Made by a program: the position numbers and the translations under genes. A DNA stretch of 64,000 nucleotides from Puniceibacterium confluentis (GTDB lineage Bacteria; Pseudomonadota; Alphaproteobacteria; Rhodobacterales; Rhodobacteraceae): the NCBI RefSeq assembly GCF_007923445.1, contig NZ_VOJI01000013.1:1-64000 (forward strand), given 5' to 3'. Positions 17,648 to 27,548 of the stretch are shown in pieces; the first letter of the stretch is position 1; each line of letters opens with the position of its first letter. The notes beneath the pieces were generated by a model, which did not search any database, was not told the origin of the DNA, and saw only the letters and a program-made list of their open reading frames with translations.

Positions 17648-19201
17648 ATGATTGGAATTAGCAGACGCGGATTGCTCAAATCCGGCGCGGCGGCGGGTGT
17701 GCTGGCGGCGACGGGTTTGCCTGTTTTCGCACAGGCCAAGCGCGGCGGACGACTGCGGGTGGCGCTGTCCGGCGCCAACACCTCGGACAGCTGGGACGGC
17801 CGCACACATTCGGACATCTTCATGCAGGCTGCCGCCCAGGGCGCGGTGTTCGACAGCCTCACCGAAGTTGCCGCGGATGGTTCGCTTGTCGGCGAACTGG
17901 CCACCGACTGGGAGGCGTCTCCCGACGCCAAGGTCTGGACCTTCAACCTCCGCCAGGGCGTGACGTTCCACAACGGCAAGTCGTTTGGCGCTGACGACGT
18001 CATCGAATCGCTGCAGCTGCACGTGGCCGAGGGGTCAAAGTCCGCCGCTCAGCCGCTGGTCGGCGCGATCACCGAGATGAAGAAGGTGACCGAGCACCAG
18101 GTGCAGTTCACGCTGGAGAACGGCAACGCCGATTTTCCGTACCTCATGTCCGACTACCACCTGCTGATCTATCCGGCGGGTCAGATCGAAGAGGCCATTG
18201 CCACCGGAATCGGCACCGGCCTCTATTCCGTCGAAAGCTTCGAGCCCGGCGTGCGATTTGTCGGCAAGCGGGTCGACAGCCACTACAAGGATGGCAATTT
18301 CGGCTGGTTTGATGAGCTTGAATTCATCGCCGTGAACGATGCCACCGCGCGGATGAACGCCCTGATGACCGGCCAGGTCGACACCATCAACCGGATCGAC
18401 TTCAAGACCGAGGCGCTGCTCAAGGCCAACCCGATGCTGCGCATTCAGGAGCTGACGGGCAACCAGCACTTTACCTTCCCGATGCTGACCGATGTCGCAC
18501 CTTTCGACAACGTCAACGTGCGCAAGGCGCTGAAATATGGTGTGAACCGTCAGGAAATGGTCGACAAGATCCTGCAGGGCCACGGCCGTATCGGCAATGA
18601 CACCCCCATCGGTCCCGCCAATCAGTATTTCGCCGGCGACATGGAACAGCTGAGCTACGATCCCGACAAGGCCAAATTCCACCTGAAAGAGGCCGGATTG
18701 GACTCGCTCGACATTGACCTGTCGGCGTCTTCTGCGGCCTTTGCCGGCGCGATCGACGCGGCGCAGCTGTACCAGGCCTCGGCCAAGACCTGTGGTATCA
18801 ACATCAACGTGGTGCAGGAACCGGCCGATGGCTACTGGTCCAACGTCTGGCTGAAAAAGCCGTTTTCGGCGGCCTACTGGTCGGGCCGGGCGACCGAGGA
18901 CTGGATGTTCTCGAACGCCTTCGAGGCAGGCGTGCCGTGGAATGACAGCCAGTGGGGCGCCGAGGACAGCGAGCGCTTCCAGTCGCTGCTGATCGAAGCG
19001 CGCGCCGAACTGGATTCGGCCAAACGGCGCGAAATGTACACCGAGATGCAGATGATCCTGCGCGACGAAGGCGGGGTAATCATCCCGATGTTTGCAAACT
19101 GGGTGCAGGCACTGAACAACAAGGTGGCAACGCCCGAGGTGGTCGGCAACCTTTGGCAGATGGACAACGCGCGCATGGCCGAACGGTGGTGGATGGCCTG
19201 A
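17648..19201 (+). CDS. Tat-exported peptide-type ABC substrate-binding protein
   Basis: A 517-residue periplasmic binding protein of the SBP_bac_5 (DppA/OppA) family. The N-terminus has a twin-arginine motif, SRRGLLKSG, and an Ala-rich core ending in VFAQA, so export by Tat rather than Sec is predicted. Family landmarks are TFNLRQGVTFHNGKSFGADDV near residue 100 (family hallmark, quoted in part) and the C-terminal EMQMILRDEGGVIIPMF. It is the last gene of the cluster; a 64-base gap with a short hairpin (17583-17598) separates it from the ATPase gene, and AGGGAG precedes the ATG. A strong intrinsic terminator follows. The ligand is unknown. Confidence 0.93.
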   Translation: MIGISRRGLLKSGAAAGVLAATGLPVFAQAKRGGRLRVALSGANTSDSWDGRTHSDIFMQAAAQGAVFDSLTEVAADGSLVGELATDWEASPDAKVWTFNLRQGVTFHNGKSFGADDVIESLQLHVAEGSKSAAQPLVGAITEMKKVTEHQVQFTLENGNADFPYLMSDYHLLIYPAGQIEEAIATGIGTGLYSVESFEPGVRFVGKRVDSHYKDGNFGWFDELEFIAVNDATARMNALMTGQVDTINRIDFKTEALLKANPMLRIQELTGNQHFTFPMLTDVAPFDNVNVRKALKYGVNRQEMVDKILQGHGRIGNDTPIGPANQYFAGDMEQLSYDPDKAKFHLKEAGLDSLDIDLSASSAAFAGAIDAAQLYQASAKTCGININVVQEPADGYWSNVWLKKPFSAAYWSGRATEDWMFSNAFEAGVPWNDSQWGAEDSERFQSLLIEARAELDSAKRREMYTEMQMILRDEGGVIIPMFANWVQALNNKVATPEVVGNLWQMDNARMAERWWMA

Positions 19202-19223
19202 TCCCGGCCGCGCGAACGACAAA

Positions 19224-19249
19224 GCCCCGCCAGATGGCGGGGCTTTTTT
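19224..19249 (+). terminator. Intrinsic terminator after the ABC transporter cluster
   Basis: Eight-base-pair stem GCCCCGCC / GGCGGGGC with an AGAT loop, followed by six T residues. It ends the peptide-transporter transcript 22 bases after the binding-protein stop. Confidence 0.93.
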
Positions 19250-19311
19250 GATATGCCGGTAATCGGGCCCGTCAGTTCCGGCCCGACTGCCTTGGTATGT
19301 CGTTTCCGGCT

Positions 19312-19989
19312 TCAGAGCATGGTGTCGTAATCGTTCACCAGCAGATGCACCGGAGCCTCGTCTTCCTCGATATTCGAGAAGCGACCAATCTCCATTTCAA
19401 AGATGTTGTCGAGCAGGTCGTCGTTCACGGTCGAGACCTCGACGATCAACACATCTCCGCCTTCGCCCCAGAACGCGTGCCAGTCCCCCGGCATCAGTGT
19501 CACCGATTCGCCCGGGTCCAGCTTGAGCAGGCCACCTGCCTGAACGGTGCGGGAAATGCCATCGACCATCACCGTCACATCGGAGGTTCTGTCAATGCTG
19601 CCGTCGGGGTTGGAGGCGAACAGCTCCATCACCAGCTTGCCACCGCCGCGGTTGATGATGTCCTCGGCCTTGAGGTCGTGCCGATGCATCGGGCTCAGCT
19701 GCTGCTCGCGCGAGATCATGATCTTTTCGGCATAGAGCATGCCGCGCCCCTTGTTCAGATCGGACAGCCGCCCGTTGCGGGTGGTGAACAGGAACAGGCC
19801 CATCTCGTCGAACTTCTCGGCACCATAATCGGTGATGTCCCAGCCCATCCGCCGCTCTTTGATGGTGCCGTGATCCGCTGCACGCAGAGCCTCGGGCGCC
19901 CAGTAGGCAAAGGGCGGCAGGATGACGCCGTGGGATCGGATGAAGGCATCGCCTTCGCGCAGAATTTCGTTGATGCGGGAGCGTTTCAT
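19312..19989 (-). CDS. D-lyxose isomerase-family cupin protein
   Basis: A 225-residue protein of the D-lyxose ketol-isomerase family, metal-dependent cupins that interconvert D-lyxose and D-xylulose (some also act on D-mannose). The diagnostic segment is MHRHDLKAEDIINRGGGKL near residue 104; its histidines and glutamate supply the metal site. A later histidine in MPGDWHAFWGEGG completes the usual four ligands. The ATG at 19989 is used, preceded by GAGGA at a good distance; an upstream in-frame start has no such site. It is alone on its strand. Substrate specificity cannot be read from the sequence. Confidence 0.85.
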   Translation of the reverse strand: MKRSRINEILREGDAFIRSHGVILPPFAYWAPEALRAADHGTIKERRMGWDITDYGAEKFDEMGLFLFTTRNGRLSDLNKGRGMLYAEKIMISREQQLSPMHRHDLKAEDIINRGGGKLVMELFASNPDGSIDRTSDVTVMVDGISRTVQAGGLLKLDPGESVTLMPGDWHAFWGEGGDVLIVEVSTVNDDLLDNIFEMEIGRFSNIEEDEAPVHLLVNDYDTML

Positions 19990-20121
19990 GGCCAGTCCTC
20001 GGGTCGATGTTTGCGCCAACATAACCGCCCGCGACCGCTGCCACCAGCATATGATTGCATGTTGATGACAATCGGCGTTCGCGGGCCACCGGTCCGGTGA
20101 CGCCGCTCGGTGCGGATCGCG

Positions 20122-21423
20122 TCAGAGAACGTATCGGCTCAGATCGGTAGAGCGGCTGAGATCGCCCAGATGCCTTTCGACGAACGCGGCATCAACGGTG
20201 ACCTGTTCGCCCGCCCGGTCGGGAGCAGTGAACGACAGTTCTTCGAACACCCGTTCCATCACCGTGTAGAGCCGCCGTGCGCCGATGTTTTCGACCGCGG
20301 TGTTGACCTCGGCGGCGATCCGGGCAAGCGCCGCGATCCCGGTGTCGGTAAAGGTGACTGTCACCTCCTCCGTGGCCATCAGCGCGGTATATTGCCGGGT
20401 GAGGGCGTTGTCGGTTTCTGTCAGGATGCGCACAAAATCCGCTTCGGTCAGCGGCCGCAAGTTGACGCGGATCGGCAGACGGCCCTGGAGTTCCGGCAAC
20501 AGATCCGACGGCTTGGCGATGTGGAAGGCGCCCGAAGCAATGAAAAGGATATGGTCGGTTCTGACAGCCCCGTGCTTGGTCGACACGGTCGTTCCCTCGA
20601 TCAGCGGAAGCAGGTCGCGCTGCACGCCTTCGCGGCTGACATCGCCGCCGCGGGCATCCGAGCGCGCACAGACCTTGTCGATCTCGTCGAGAAACACGAT
20701 GCCGTTCTGTTCGACCGCTTCCAGTGCCGACACCTTGACGGCTTCGTCATCCAGAAGCTTGTCAGCTTCCTCGGAAATCAGCAGCTCGTAGCTCTGCGCC
20801 ACACTCAGACGTTTGCGGGTGGTACGCTGTCCGAAGGCTTTGCCAAAGATATCGCCGATGTTCAGCATGCCCGCCCCTGGCTGACCGGGGATGTCCATCT
20901 GGGGAAAGGGACTGGCGGTTTCCGCGACGTCCAGCTCGATCATCGTGTCGTCGAGCTCACCGGCCTTGAGCTTCTTGCGAAACATCTCGCGGGTGCCGCT
21001 GCGCGCATCTTCGCCGGCGATGGCCGAGATCACTCGGTCTTCCGCAGCCTGATGGGCCGCAGCCCTGACATCCTCACGCATGGCGTCGCGTGTCAGGGCA
21101 ATGGCCGTGTCGACCAGATCGCGGATGATCTGCTCGACATCGCGGCCCACATAGCCGACCTCGGTAAACTTGGTCGCTTCGACTTTGATGAACGGTGCAC
21201 GGGCGAGCTTTGCCAGTCTGCGCGAAATTTCAGTCTTGCCGACGCCCGTGGGGCCGATCATCAGGATATTTTTCGGGTACACCTCGTCGCGCAGGTCGTC
21301 GGACAGGTGTTTGCGGCGCCAGCGGCTGCGCAGGGCGACGGCGACAGCGCGTTTGGCGTCGGACTGGCCGATGATGAAACGGTCAAGTTCCGATACGATT
21401 TCGCGCGGAGTGAGATCTGTCAT
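20122..21423 (-). CDS. hslU: HslU ATPase subunit of the HslUV protease
   Basis: A 433-residue AAA+ unfoldase that feeds proteins to the HslV peptidase. It shows the conserved start [16 protein letters not shown], Walker [10 protein letters not shown] (57-64), the pore motif [14 protein letters not shown], Walker [10 protein letters not shown], the inserted I-domain between them and the exact C-terminal tail DLSRYVL, which docks into HslV. The ATG at 21423 has GAAAGG upstream. It is transcribed after hslV, with a double-hairpin element (21457-21501) in the 77-base gap. Confidence 0.97.
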   Translation of the reverse strand: MTDLTPREIVSELDRFIIGQSDAKRAVAVALRSRWRRKHLSDDLRDEVYPKNILMIGPTGVGKTEISRRLAKLARAPFIKVEATKFTEVGYVGRDVEQIIRDLVDTAIALTRDAMREDVRAAAHQAAEDRVISAIAGEDARSGTREMFRKKLKAGELDDTMIELDVAETASPFPQMDIPGQPGAGMLNIGDIFGKAFGQRTTRKRLSVAQSYELLISEEADKLLDDEAVKVSALEAVEQNGIVFLDEIDKVCARSDARGGDVSREGVQRDLLPLIEGTTVSTKHGAVRTDHILFIASGAFHIAKPSDLLPELQGRLPIRVNLRPLTEADFVRILTETDNALTRQYTALMATEEVTVTFTDTGIAALARIAAEVNTAVENIGARRLYTVMERVFEELSFTAPDRAGEQVTVDAAFVERHLGDLSRSTDLSRYVL

Positions 21424-21456
21424 GGGGGTATCCTTTCGAAACGGACGGGCGGGCAA

Positions 21457-21501
21457 AAATTTCTTGGAAAGAAATTTGCCAAAAGTTTCCGGGAAACTTT
21501 T
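21457..21501. repeat. Double-hairpin element, copy A (between hslV and hslU)
   Basis: Two AT-rich hairpins in tandem, separated by GCC. Hairpin 1: arms AAATTTCTT and AAGAAATTT (21457-21465, 21469-21477) with a 3-base loop. Hairpin 2: arms AAAAGTTTC and GAAACTTTT (21481-21489, 21493-21501). The second reaches the hslV stop codon. The design matches two other elements in the window, at 52204 and 54451. Confidence 0.75.
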
Positions 21502-22058
21502 TACGCGCTGATGCTTTCCACGGTCAGGTTGCCGTTGGTGTAGACGCAGATGTCGGAAGCGATGGCCATGGCCCGGCGCGCGATCTGTTCGGCGTCCCTG
21601 TCGCTGTCCATCAGGGCGCGGGCGGCGGCCAGGGCAAAGTTGCCGCCCGAACCGATGGCGGTCACGTCATGTTCCGGTTCCAGAACGTCACCCGCTCCGG
21701 TGATCACCAGCAGATCGCTGCCGTCCGTCACGATCAGCATGGCCTCGAGTTTCTGCAGGTACTTGTCCGTCCGCCAGTCCTTGGCCAGTTCAACGCTGGC
21801 GCGCTGCAGCTGACCCGGGGTGGCCTCGAGCTTGGCTTCGAGCCGTTCGAGAAGTGTGAAGGCATCGGCGGTCGAGCCGGCAAACCCGCAAACCACGTCG
21901 TAGCCCCCCGGCGACAGGCGCCGGACCTTGCGGGCGGTGCCTTTGATCACTGTCTGACCCAGGCTCACCTGTCCATCGCCAGCAATCACCACGCGCCCGC
22001 CTTTGCGCACGCCGATGATGGTGGTGCCATGCCACCCGGGGAAGTCGTTTTCTGCCAT
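21501..22058 (-). CDS. hslV: HslV peptidase subunit of the HslUV protease
   Basis: A 185-residue proteasome-beta-like peptidase. The mature chain would start at the threonine after [11 protein letters not shown], giving [10 protein letters not shown] with the N-terminal Thr nucleophile. Other landmarks are [14 protein letters not shown] (the family GDGQVS motif), [12 protein letters not shown] and [13 protein letters not shown]. The ATG at 22058 has AAGGACGG upstream; a longer in-frame start is not supported. The 10-residue pre-sequence is slightly longer than in E. coli. First gene of hslVU, divergent from a phosphotransferase gene. Confidence 0.97.
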   Translation of the reverse strand: MAENDFPGWHGTTIIGVRKGGRVVIAGDGQVSLGQTVIKGTARKVRRLSPGGYDVVCGFAGSTADAFTLLERLEAKLEATPGQLQRASVELAKDWRTDKYLQKLEAMLIVTDGSDLLVITGAGDVLEPEHDVTAIGSGGNFALAAARALMDSDRDAEQIARRAMAIASDICVYTNGNLTVESISA

Positions 22059-22174
22059 GATCCGTCCTTTCGCCTCGGGGCGCACATGGGGGCTGGACAA
22101 GCGGCCTGCAAGGCGGTCGCATGGGTCCGAAGTATTGCGTCGGCTCTTCTTAGCCCAGGAGTCAGGGGAACAAC

Positions 22175-23161
22175 ATGGCCGAGAATGACCTTCTGCGGGC
22201 TGCGCTGGACTGTTGGCCGCCGCTGGCGGCGCAGGCGGGAATCGCGCCTGAGGGATGGACCGTCGACGTCTTGGCGCGGCGACAGGACAGTCGCGTTCAG
22301 CGCCTGCTTCTGCGCCTGTCCCGGGATGGAAAAACCCTGGTGCTCAAACACGAAGCCGCGCCGTTGCGCCCGGAGGACTTCGGTCGGGCCATGCAGGAGC
22401 ACATGCTGGCAATGCAATCCGTCTCCGGATCGGCCGGGCAGGGAGTGCCCGAGTTGCTGGCGTTCGATAGTGCGCTTCAGAGCTGCCTGATGACTCATGT
22501 TGCCGGCAGGACACTTCGACAGTGTCTTGAGGACACATCCGCACCACAGACCGTCGCCGCCCTTCTGACCCGGGCAGGGGCCTGGGTTGCGGCTTTTCAC
22601 CGGGGCCAGATCGGTGCGCCGCGTACATTCCAGCCGCGCTTTACCGAGCAATATTTGCGGCAGGTGATGTCCGAAGTGCGGGACCAGAGCCGTCGGGTGG
22701 CGGAACCGGAGTTCTTTCTGAGTTGCGCAGAGCGGCTCTGTGCGCTGGCCCATCGCTACGAAGGGCAGCAAACCGTGACTGCAAAGACCCACGGCGATCT
22801 GCACCTCTCCAACCTGCTGATCGGCACACGGAACGTCTGGGGAATCGATTTTGCCGGCGGCCGGACCGTGCCGGTTGGGCATGATCTGGCACGGTTGCTG
22901 GTCGATTATGCCACCGGGTTCGCGCTGCGCGACGACATCGCCCCCGGAGAGGTCCTGCCCGAGGCTGCGGAGCAGGCGTTCTTTCGCGGCTACGATCTAG
23001 TGGGCCCGGGGGATCCGTCGGTGCAGATGCTGCTGCGCAACCGGGTCTTGGCCGATTGGTGGGGAATTCCGGATCGGGAAGAGCACAGGACCGTGGCGCA
23101 GGCGCGCCGTCTGCACGGGCTGCTGTCGCTGGCACGACGGACGTTTGCCGAAACCACGTGA
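22175..23161 (+). CDS. APH-fold phosphotransferase, substrate unknown
   Basis: A 328-residue kinase of the aminoglycoside/choline phosphotransferase superfamily. The catalytic loop is [11 protein letters not shown] near residue 207 and the metal-binding DFG-like motif is WGIDFAGG about 15 residues later; the ATP-binding lysine is probably in TLVLKHEAA. It has no helices in the membrane. It does not closely match the AmgK-like gene at 31.1 kb. It is divergent from hslV, and AGGGGAAC lies before the ATG. Likely targets are a small sugar, choline or an amino alcohol; resistance function is not implied. Confidence 0.82.
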   Translation: MAENDLLRAALDCWPPLAAQAGIAPEGWTVDVLARRQDSRVQRLLLRLSRDGKTLVLKHEAAPLRPEDFGRAMQEHMLAMQSVSGSAGQGVPELLAFDSALQSCLMTHVAGRTLRQCLEDTSAPQTVAALLTRAGAWVAAFHRGQIGAPRTFQPRFTEQYLRQVMSEVRDQSRRVAEPEFFLSCAERLCALAHRYEGQQTVTAKTHGDLHLSNLLIGTRNVWGIDFAGGRTVPVGHDLARLLVDYATGFALRDDIAPGEVLPEAAEQAFFRGYDLVGPGDPSVQMLLRNRVLADWWGIPDREEHRTVAQARRLHGLLSLARRTFAETT

Positions 23162-23282
23162 CGCCCGCCGAACCGGAAGCTGACTTTGTCCGGACGTTGT
23201 GTTAGCCTGTGCAAGCGAGGGACACCGTTCCCGGAGGCAGACATGCACGTGAGAGCCGCACCCAGAAACCGGGAGGCCGCGC

Positions 23283-23576
23283 ATGATCATGCGCATTTTT
23301 CAAGTCCGCACCAGACCGGGAAAAGAGGCGGAATTCGCGACGTTCTTCCGGGACACCGCCATTCCATTGATGAAATCCACGCGCGGTATCGTGACCGTCC
23401 TGCCCGGGGCGCCCCGGGCCGAGAGTTCACGCGACTTCAGTTTCGTGATGGTCTGGAAGGACCTGGCCTCGCTGAAGGCGTTTGTCGGCGAGGACTATGA
23501 GACCCCGCATATCGACCCGGCAGAGGCCGAGCTGGTCGAGGCCCGAACCATCAAACATTACGATCTGGTCGAATAG
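23283..23576 (+). CDS. Small ABM-fold (antibiotic biosynthesis monooxygenase-like) protein
   Basis: A 97-residue protein with the ferredoxin-like ABM/dimeric alpha-beta barrel pattern: strand MRIFQVRTRPGKEAEF, helix with DTAIPLMKSTRGIVTV, strand FSFVMVWKDLASLKAFVG and a closing helix. Members act as small oxygenases or as structural dimers; no catalytic residue identifies a reaction here. GGGAGG six bases before the ATG at 23283 supports this start. It lies downstream of the phosphotransferase on the same strand, with 121 bases between. Confidence 0.72.
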   Translation: MIMRIFQVRTRPGKEAEFATFFRDTAIPLMKSTRGIVTVLPGAPRAESSRDFSFVMVWKDLASLKAFVGEDYETPHIDPAEAELVEARTIKHYDLVE

Positions 23577-23713
23577 CGCGGCCTGTAACCGGAAACAGGA
23601 CCGGTTTCCATCTCTGGCGCAACATCTGATGCGGCGGCGAGCGGCGCCAGACCGAGTGGCGGCTGCGCACGTCTGAAGGCACGATCTGGACAGCGGCTGG
23701 TCCGGACACAGCC

Positions 23714-23747
23714 AAAAGAAAACGGCCCCGCACAGGCGGAGCCGTTT
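23714..23747 (-). terminator. Intrinsic terminator after trxA
   Basis: Stem AAACGGC / GCCGTTT extended by CCGC / GCGG (one C-A mismatch between), loop ACAG. Read on the minus strand it is followed by TTTTCTTTT, so it terminates trxA, whose stop is 25 bases upstream. On the plus strand it has only three T residues. Confidence 0.85.
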
Positions 23748-23771
23748 CGAGGTAAGCCGGGCGTCAGAGGC

Positions 23772-24092
23772 TCAGATGGCGCCTTCGATCCAGCTTTTCA
23801 GCGCTGCCTTGGGAGCGGCGCCGGCACGGTTCGAAACCACCTGTCCGTCCTTGAAGATGAACAGCGCGGGAATTCCGCGCACGCCCATCGCGGCGGCGGT
23901 GTTCGGGTTCGAATCGACATCCACCTTGGCGATCTTGATCCTGTCGCCATATTCGGCGGCGAGATCTTCGAGTGCCGGGCCGATCTGTTTGCACGGTCCG
24001 CACCATTCCGCCCAAAAGTCGACTACAACCGGAACATCAGAGCCTTTTACCACGTCGTCAAAGGTGGCGTCGGTTACGGCAACTGTGGCCAT
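23772..24092 (-). CDS. trxA: Thioredoxin 1
   Basis: A 106-residue cytoplasmic dithiol reductase. The active site is WCGPCK with the redox cysteines at 31 and 34; cis-proline is in RGIPALFIF, and the buried aspartate is in VVVDFWAEW. Length and motifs equal E. coli TrxA. It lies 75 bases downstream of addA on the same strand, an order conserved in many alphaproteobacteria. Confidence 0.98.
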   Translation of the reverse strand: MATVAVTDATFDDVVKGSDVPVVVDFWAEWCGPCKQIGPALEDLAAEYGDRIKIAKVDVDSNPNTAAAMGVRGIPALFIFKDGQVVSNRAGAAPKAALKSWIEGAI

Positions 24093-24167
24093 GTGAGATT
24101 CTCCTAACCAATTCGGGGTGTGACATGTGTCCTTGGCTGCAGAAGGTATGGACCCGCCCCACGCACG

Positions 24168-27100
24168 TCAAGGTGTGCCCGCGCGTTCGAGAGCTTGTGT
24201 CACAAGCGCGTGTGGCAGCGGCATGTAGTGGGCGGTGCGGGTCCAGAGCAGTCCAACTTCAATTTCCCGGTCCGGGTAGACGGTTTGCAGCATGGCGGCA
24301 TAGGCGCCCATCTGCCGCAGCAACCCGTCGGGGCAGGCCTCGGGACTGTGCGGCACGGTCCGGTTGGTCTTGAAGTCGACAGCGGTGATCCTGTCCGGCG
24401 CGATGATCAGCCGGTCGATAACACCATGCAGCCGGCCCAACGGCGCGACATCGGCCGTCAGCGACACCTCGATCAGCGCGTCGGTGGCAAACAAAGGCGC
24501 GAGCACGGGATTTTCCAACACCGCCGCGGCTTCCGCGATCAGCGCCGCCGCTTCCGGTGTCTCGGACTCGCTGGTCAGTCGGGTGGCCAGAGCGCGACGC
24601 GTGTCCCTGTCCAGGGGCGCGAGACGCTCGAGGAGTTTGTGCACCCGGTCCCCGCGGTCAAGCGCGACCTCGACGGCGTCTCCGTCGGCCCCGGGCAATG
24701 CCTTGGCACCGCCAAGATCCGAGGGGCTGCGCACCGCGGGCAAGGAGACCGGGGCGGGTGCCTCGCCGAGAAAGTGACCCGGCAATTCCGGTGTCTGCTC
24801 TGTCTGCTGGTCGGGTTCGGTCAGCGTCAGCGTCGAAAGATCAGTGTGTCCCAACTGCAGTCCGTCCCCCGCGCCGAGATCCCGGAAGGCATAATTCTGC
24901 GGTACCGCACCGGAACGGTCGAGCCCCTGCCGGACGCGGTCGTACCAGGACTCTCCATTTTTGCCGAGCTCCCCCGCAGCGGCGACGATCAGCCATTTTT
25001 CCGCACGGGTCAGGGCAACGTAGAGCAGCCTGTCACGTTCGCGCGCCTGGGCGTCCTTTGCGATGTCCTGGGCATGGGACTGCGCCGGGGGCATCTGGTC
25101 AGCGGGTTGCTTCCACACCACCGTGTCGCCCTGAACAAGCAGCGCGTCACGCAGCGCGGTCTGCGGCTGTGCACAATCCGGCAGGATCACGATCGGCGCC
25201 TCGAGCCCCTTGGCGCCATGAACGGTCATCACCCGCACCCGCCCACCGGCGCTGTCGGCGGCCCGCTTGATGGTCAACTCGTCGGTCTGCATCCAGGTCA
25301 GAAACCCGGTGAGCGAGGGAATGGCATTCTGCTCGTAGGCCAGCGCCTGTTGCAGCAGGGCGTTGATGCCATCCTCGGCTTCGTCACCCAACCGGCCAAG
25401 CAGCAGCTTGCGGCCGCTGTGTCGGGTCAGGATCCGTTCAACGAGATCGAAGGGCCGCAGGAAGTCGGTCTGCGCCATCAGGTCGGACAGGACTTCCATG
25501 ATCTGCGGAAAGTCCTCTGCACGCTCGCGCAGCGCGGTCCAGAGATATCCCTTTCGGCCCTGTGCCAGCCCGAACAGCTGTTGTTCAGTCAGCCCGAACA
25601 ACGGCGAACGCAGAGCGATTGCCAGTGACAGGTCGTCCTCGGGGGTCGACAGGAAGGACAGCAGCGCCCCCAGATCGCGCACCGCCAGTTCCGCCATGAC
25701 CTTGAGCCGGTCCGCGCCTGCGATGGGCAGGCCCTCCTGCTTGCAGGCGCGGATGATCTCGGTGAACAGGCGTGACCGTCCGCGCACGAGGATCAGGAAA
25801 TCGCCCGCCTGCACCGGGCGCGCCTGATAGGTGCCGCTGTTGCCGATCTCGATCGGCAGCGGCGTTGCGGCGTCAATGGTGTCGCGCATGAACCGGGCGA
25901 TGCGCTGGGCCAGGATCACCGTGTGGTGACGCTGGCCCACCTGATCGACCGGGTTGAACCAATCGCCGTCCTTGTCCTCTTCGGTCTTGGGGACATGGGG
26001 CCAGAGATCGACGCGCCCCGGCATCTGCTCCTTGAATGCAATATGGTGCTGTGCGGCGGAAAATCCGGCTGCTTCGGCACCGACAAAGGTGTTGTCGACC
26101 AGCCTCAGGATGGGTTCGGCTGAACGGAAACTGTAGTCCAGCGTGAGGTCGTTCAGCGGGTCACCGGTGGTTTCCAGCCGGGCGGCAAAATCGTCGCGCA
26201 TGCGATCGAATTCGCGTGGATCGGCCCCCTGGAAAGAATAGATCGACTGTTTCTTGTCCCCGACGACAAAGATCGTGCGCCGGACATCGGCCCGCGCACC
26301 GTCACCGGACGTGAATTCCTGCGCCAGCCGTTCGATCACCTGCCATTGCGCCGGAGAGGTGTCCTGCGCCTCGTCGACCAGAATATGGTCGATGCCGCCA
26401 TCCAGCCGGTAGAGCACCCATTGCGCGACGCGAGGATCCGAGAGCAGGGCGCGGGCCTTGTCGATGAGGTCGTCAAAATCAAGCCAGCCTCGGCGCTGTT
26501 TCTCAGCCGCATAGGCGGGCAGAAAGGCTTGCGCGAACCGGTGCAAGGCGATGTCGCGGCTGGCCGCGCGCAGGCCCAGGCGGGTGGCGCGGGCGGCTTC
26601 CGTGCGCAGCATCAGATCTTCCAGCCGGGGCAGCAGATGGTCGATGGCACCGCTGTTTGCGAGCTTTTTGGTGGGCACGCTGCCTACTTTGGCAGTGAAC
26701 GGCTCCTTGGCGCTGGATCCGGTAAGCAGGGTGGACTCGAGGATCTCGAGCGCGGCCAGGTCAGGCGCGGTGATGGTGGCCAGTCTGGCGGCGGTCTTCT
26801 GGTCATTTGCACTGCTGGACTGCAAGTGCGGGATCAATGCGGCAATCAGTTCCAGTTCGCCGCCGAGAAAAACCTGGTTCAGCAGCGTGTCGGCATCGGC
26901 ATCCGGAGCCAGACCGTAGAGTGCGCGGATGGTGGCATCGTCGCGCGGCGGCAGAAACGCCTGCGGCTGGCGCACGATGTCGCGCAGCAACGCCTCTGGT
27001 GCGTCACCGGTGAGATGGTCGGCAAGTTGCGCCACCAGGGGCGCTTCGGGACCGTCCGAGAAGCGATCAAGGATGTCAGAGCGCAACAGGTCGGCGGCGC

Positions 27101-27548
27101 GGTCCTCCATTTCCTGAAACTGCGGCGACACCTGTGCTTCGAGCGGGAACCGGCGCAGCAGGGCCGCACAGAACGAGTGGATCGTCTGAATCCGCAGACC
27201 ACCCGGCGTTTCGATGGCGCGGGCAAACAAGGTACGGGCCTTTTGCAGAAAGGGGCCCGAAGCGCCTGAATCGACCCCAAGCTGGCGCAATTCGTGGCGC
27301 AGTTCCGCGTCAGGCAGCATTGCCCAGGCGCCAAGACGCCGGAACAGCCGGTTCTGCATCTCGGTTGCCGCCGCCTTGGTGTAGGTGAGACAGAGGATAT
27401 GTTCCGGCAGAACATCGCCGAGCAACAGCCGTGCCACGCGGTCGGTCAGCACCCGGGTCTTGCCCGACCCGGCATTGGCCGACAGCCAGGTGGACAGGTC
27501 CGGGCTCGCTGCCAGTACCTGGCGTTCGCTGGCTGCGTCGCGGGTCAT
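24168..27548 (-). CDS. addA: AddA helicase-nuclease subunit
   Basis: A 1,126-residue UvrD-family helicase with a C-terminal RecB-type nuclease, one half of AddAB, which resects double-strand breaks for RecA. Walker A ANAGSGKT (24-31), helicase motif II LVDEAQDTSPAQWQ, motif III-IV region VVGDKKQSIYSFQGADP, motif V RVMTVHGAKGLEAPIV and motif VI LYVALTRAEKWLIV are all intact. The nuclease domain ends with ITAVDFKTNR, holding the metal-binding aspartate and lysine. The ATG at 27548 overlaps the addB stop by four bases (ATGA), which fixes the start. Confidence 0.97.
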   Translation of the reverse strand: MTRDAASERQVLAASPDLSTWLSANAGSGKTRVLTDRVARLLLGDVLPEHILCLTYTKAAATEMQNRLFRRLGAWAMLPDAELRHELRQLGVDSGASGPFLQKARTLFARAIETPGGLRIQTIHSFCAALLRRFPLEAQVSPQFQEMEDRAADLLRSDILDRFSDGPEAPLVAQLADHLTGDAPEALLRDIVRQPQAFLPPRDDATIRALYGLAPDADADTLLNQVFLGGELELIAALIPHLQSSSANDQKTAARLATITAPDLAALEILESTLLTGSSAKEPFTAKVGSVPTKKLANSGAIDHLLPRLEDLMLRTEAARATRLGLRAASRDIALHRFAQAFLPAYAAEKQRRGWLDFDDLIDKARALLSDPRVAQWVLYRLDGGIDHILVDEAQDTSPAQWQVIERLAQEFTSGDGARADVRRTIFVVGDKKQSIYSFQGADPREFDRMRDDFAARLETTGDPLNDLTLDYSFRSAEPILRLVDNTFVGAEAAGFSAAQHHIAFKEQMPGRVDLWPHVPKTEEDKDGDWFNPVDQVGQRHHTVILAQRIARFMRDTIDAATPLPIEIGNSGTYQARPVQAGDFLILVRGRSRLFTEIIRACKQEGLPIAGADRLKVMAELAVRDLGALLSFLSTPEDDLSLAIALRSPLFGLTEQQLFGLAQGRKGYLWTALRERAEDFPQIMEVLSDLMAQTDFLRPFDLVERILTRHSGRKLLLGRLGDEAEDGINALLQQALAYEQNAIPSLTGFLTWMQTDELTIKRAADSAGGRVRVMTVHGAKGLEAPIVILPDCAQPQTALRDALLVQGDTVVWKQPADQMPPAQSHAQDIAKDAQARERDRLLYVALTRAEKWLIVAAAGELGKNGESWYDRVRQGLDRSGAVPQNYAFRDLGAGDGLQLGHTDLSTLTLTEPDQQTEQTPELPGHFLGEAPAPVSLPAVRSPSDLGGAKALPGADGDAVEVALDRGDRVHKLLERLAPLDRDTRRALATRLTSESETPEAAALIAEAAAVLENPVLAPLFATDALIEVSLTADVAPLGRLHGVIDRLIIAPDRITAVDFKTNRTVPHSPEACPDGLLRQMGAYAAMLQTVYPDREIEVGLLWTRTAHYMPLPHALVTQALERAGTP

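Noticed and set aside
22175-23161. Antibiotic-resistance aminoglycoside phosphotransferase
   Set aside because: The APH fold is shared by many metabolic kinases; no resistance-type substrate features or mobile context are present.
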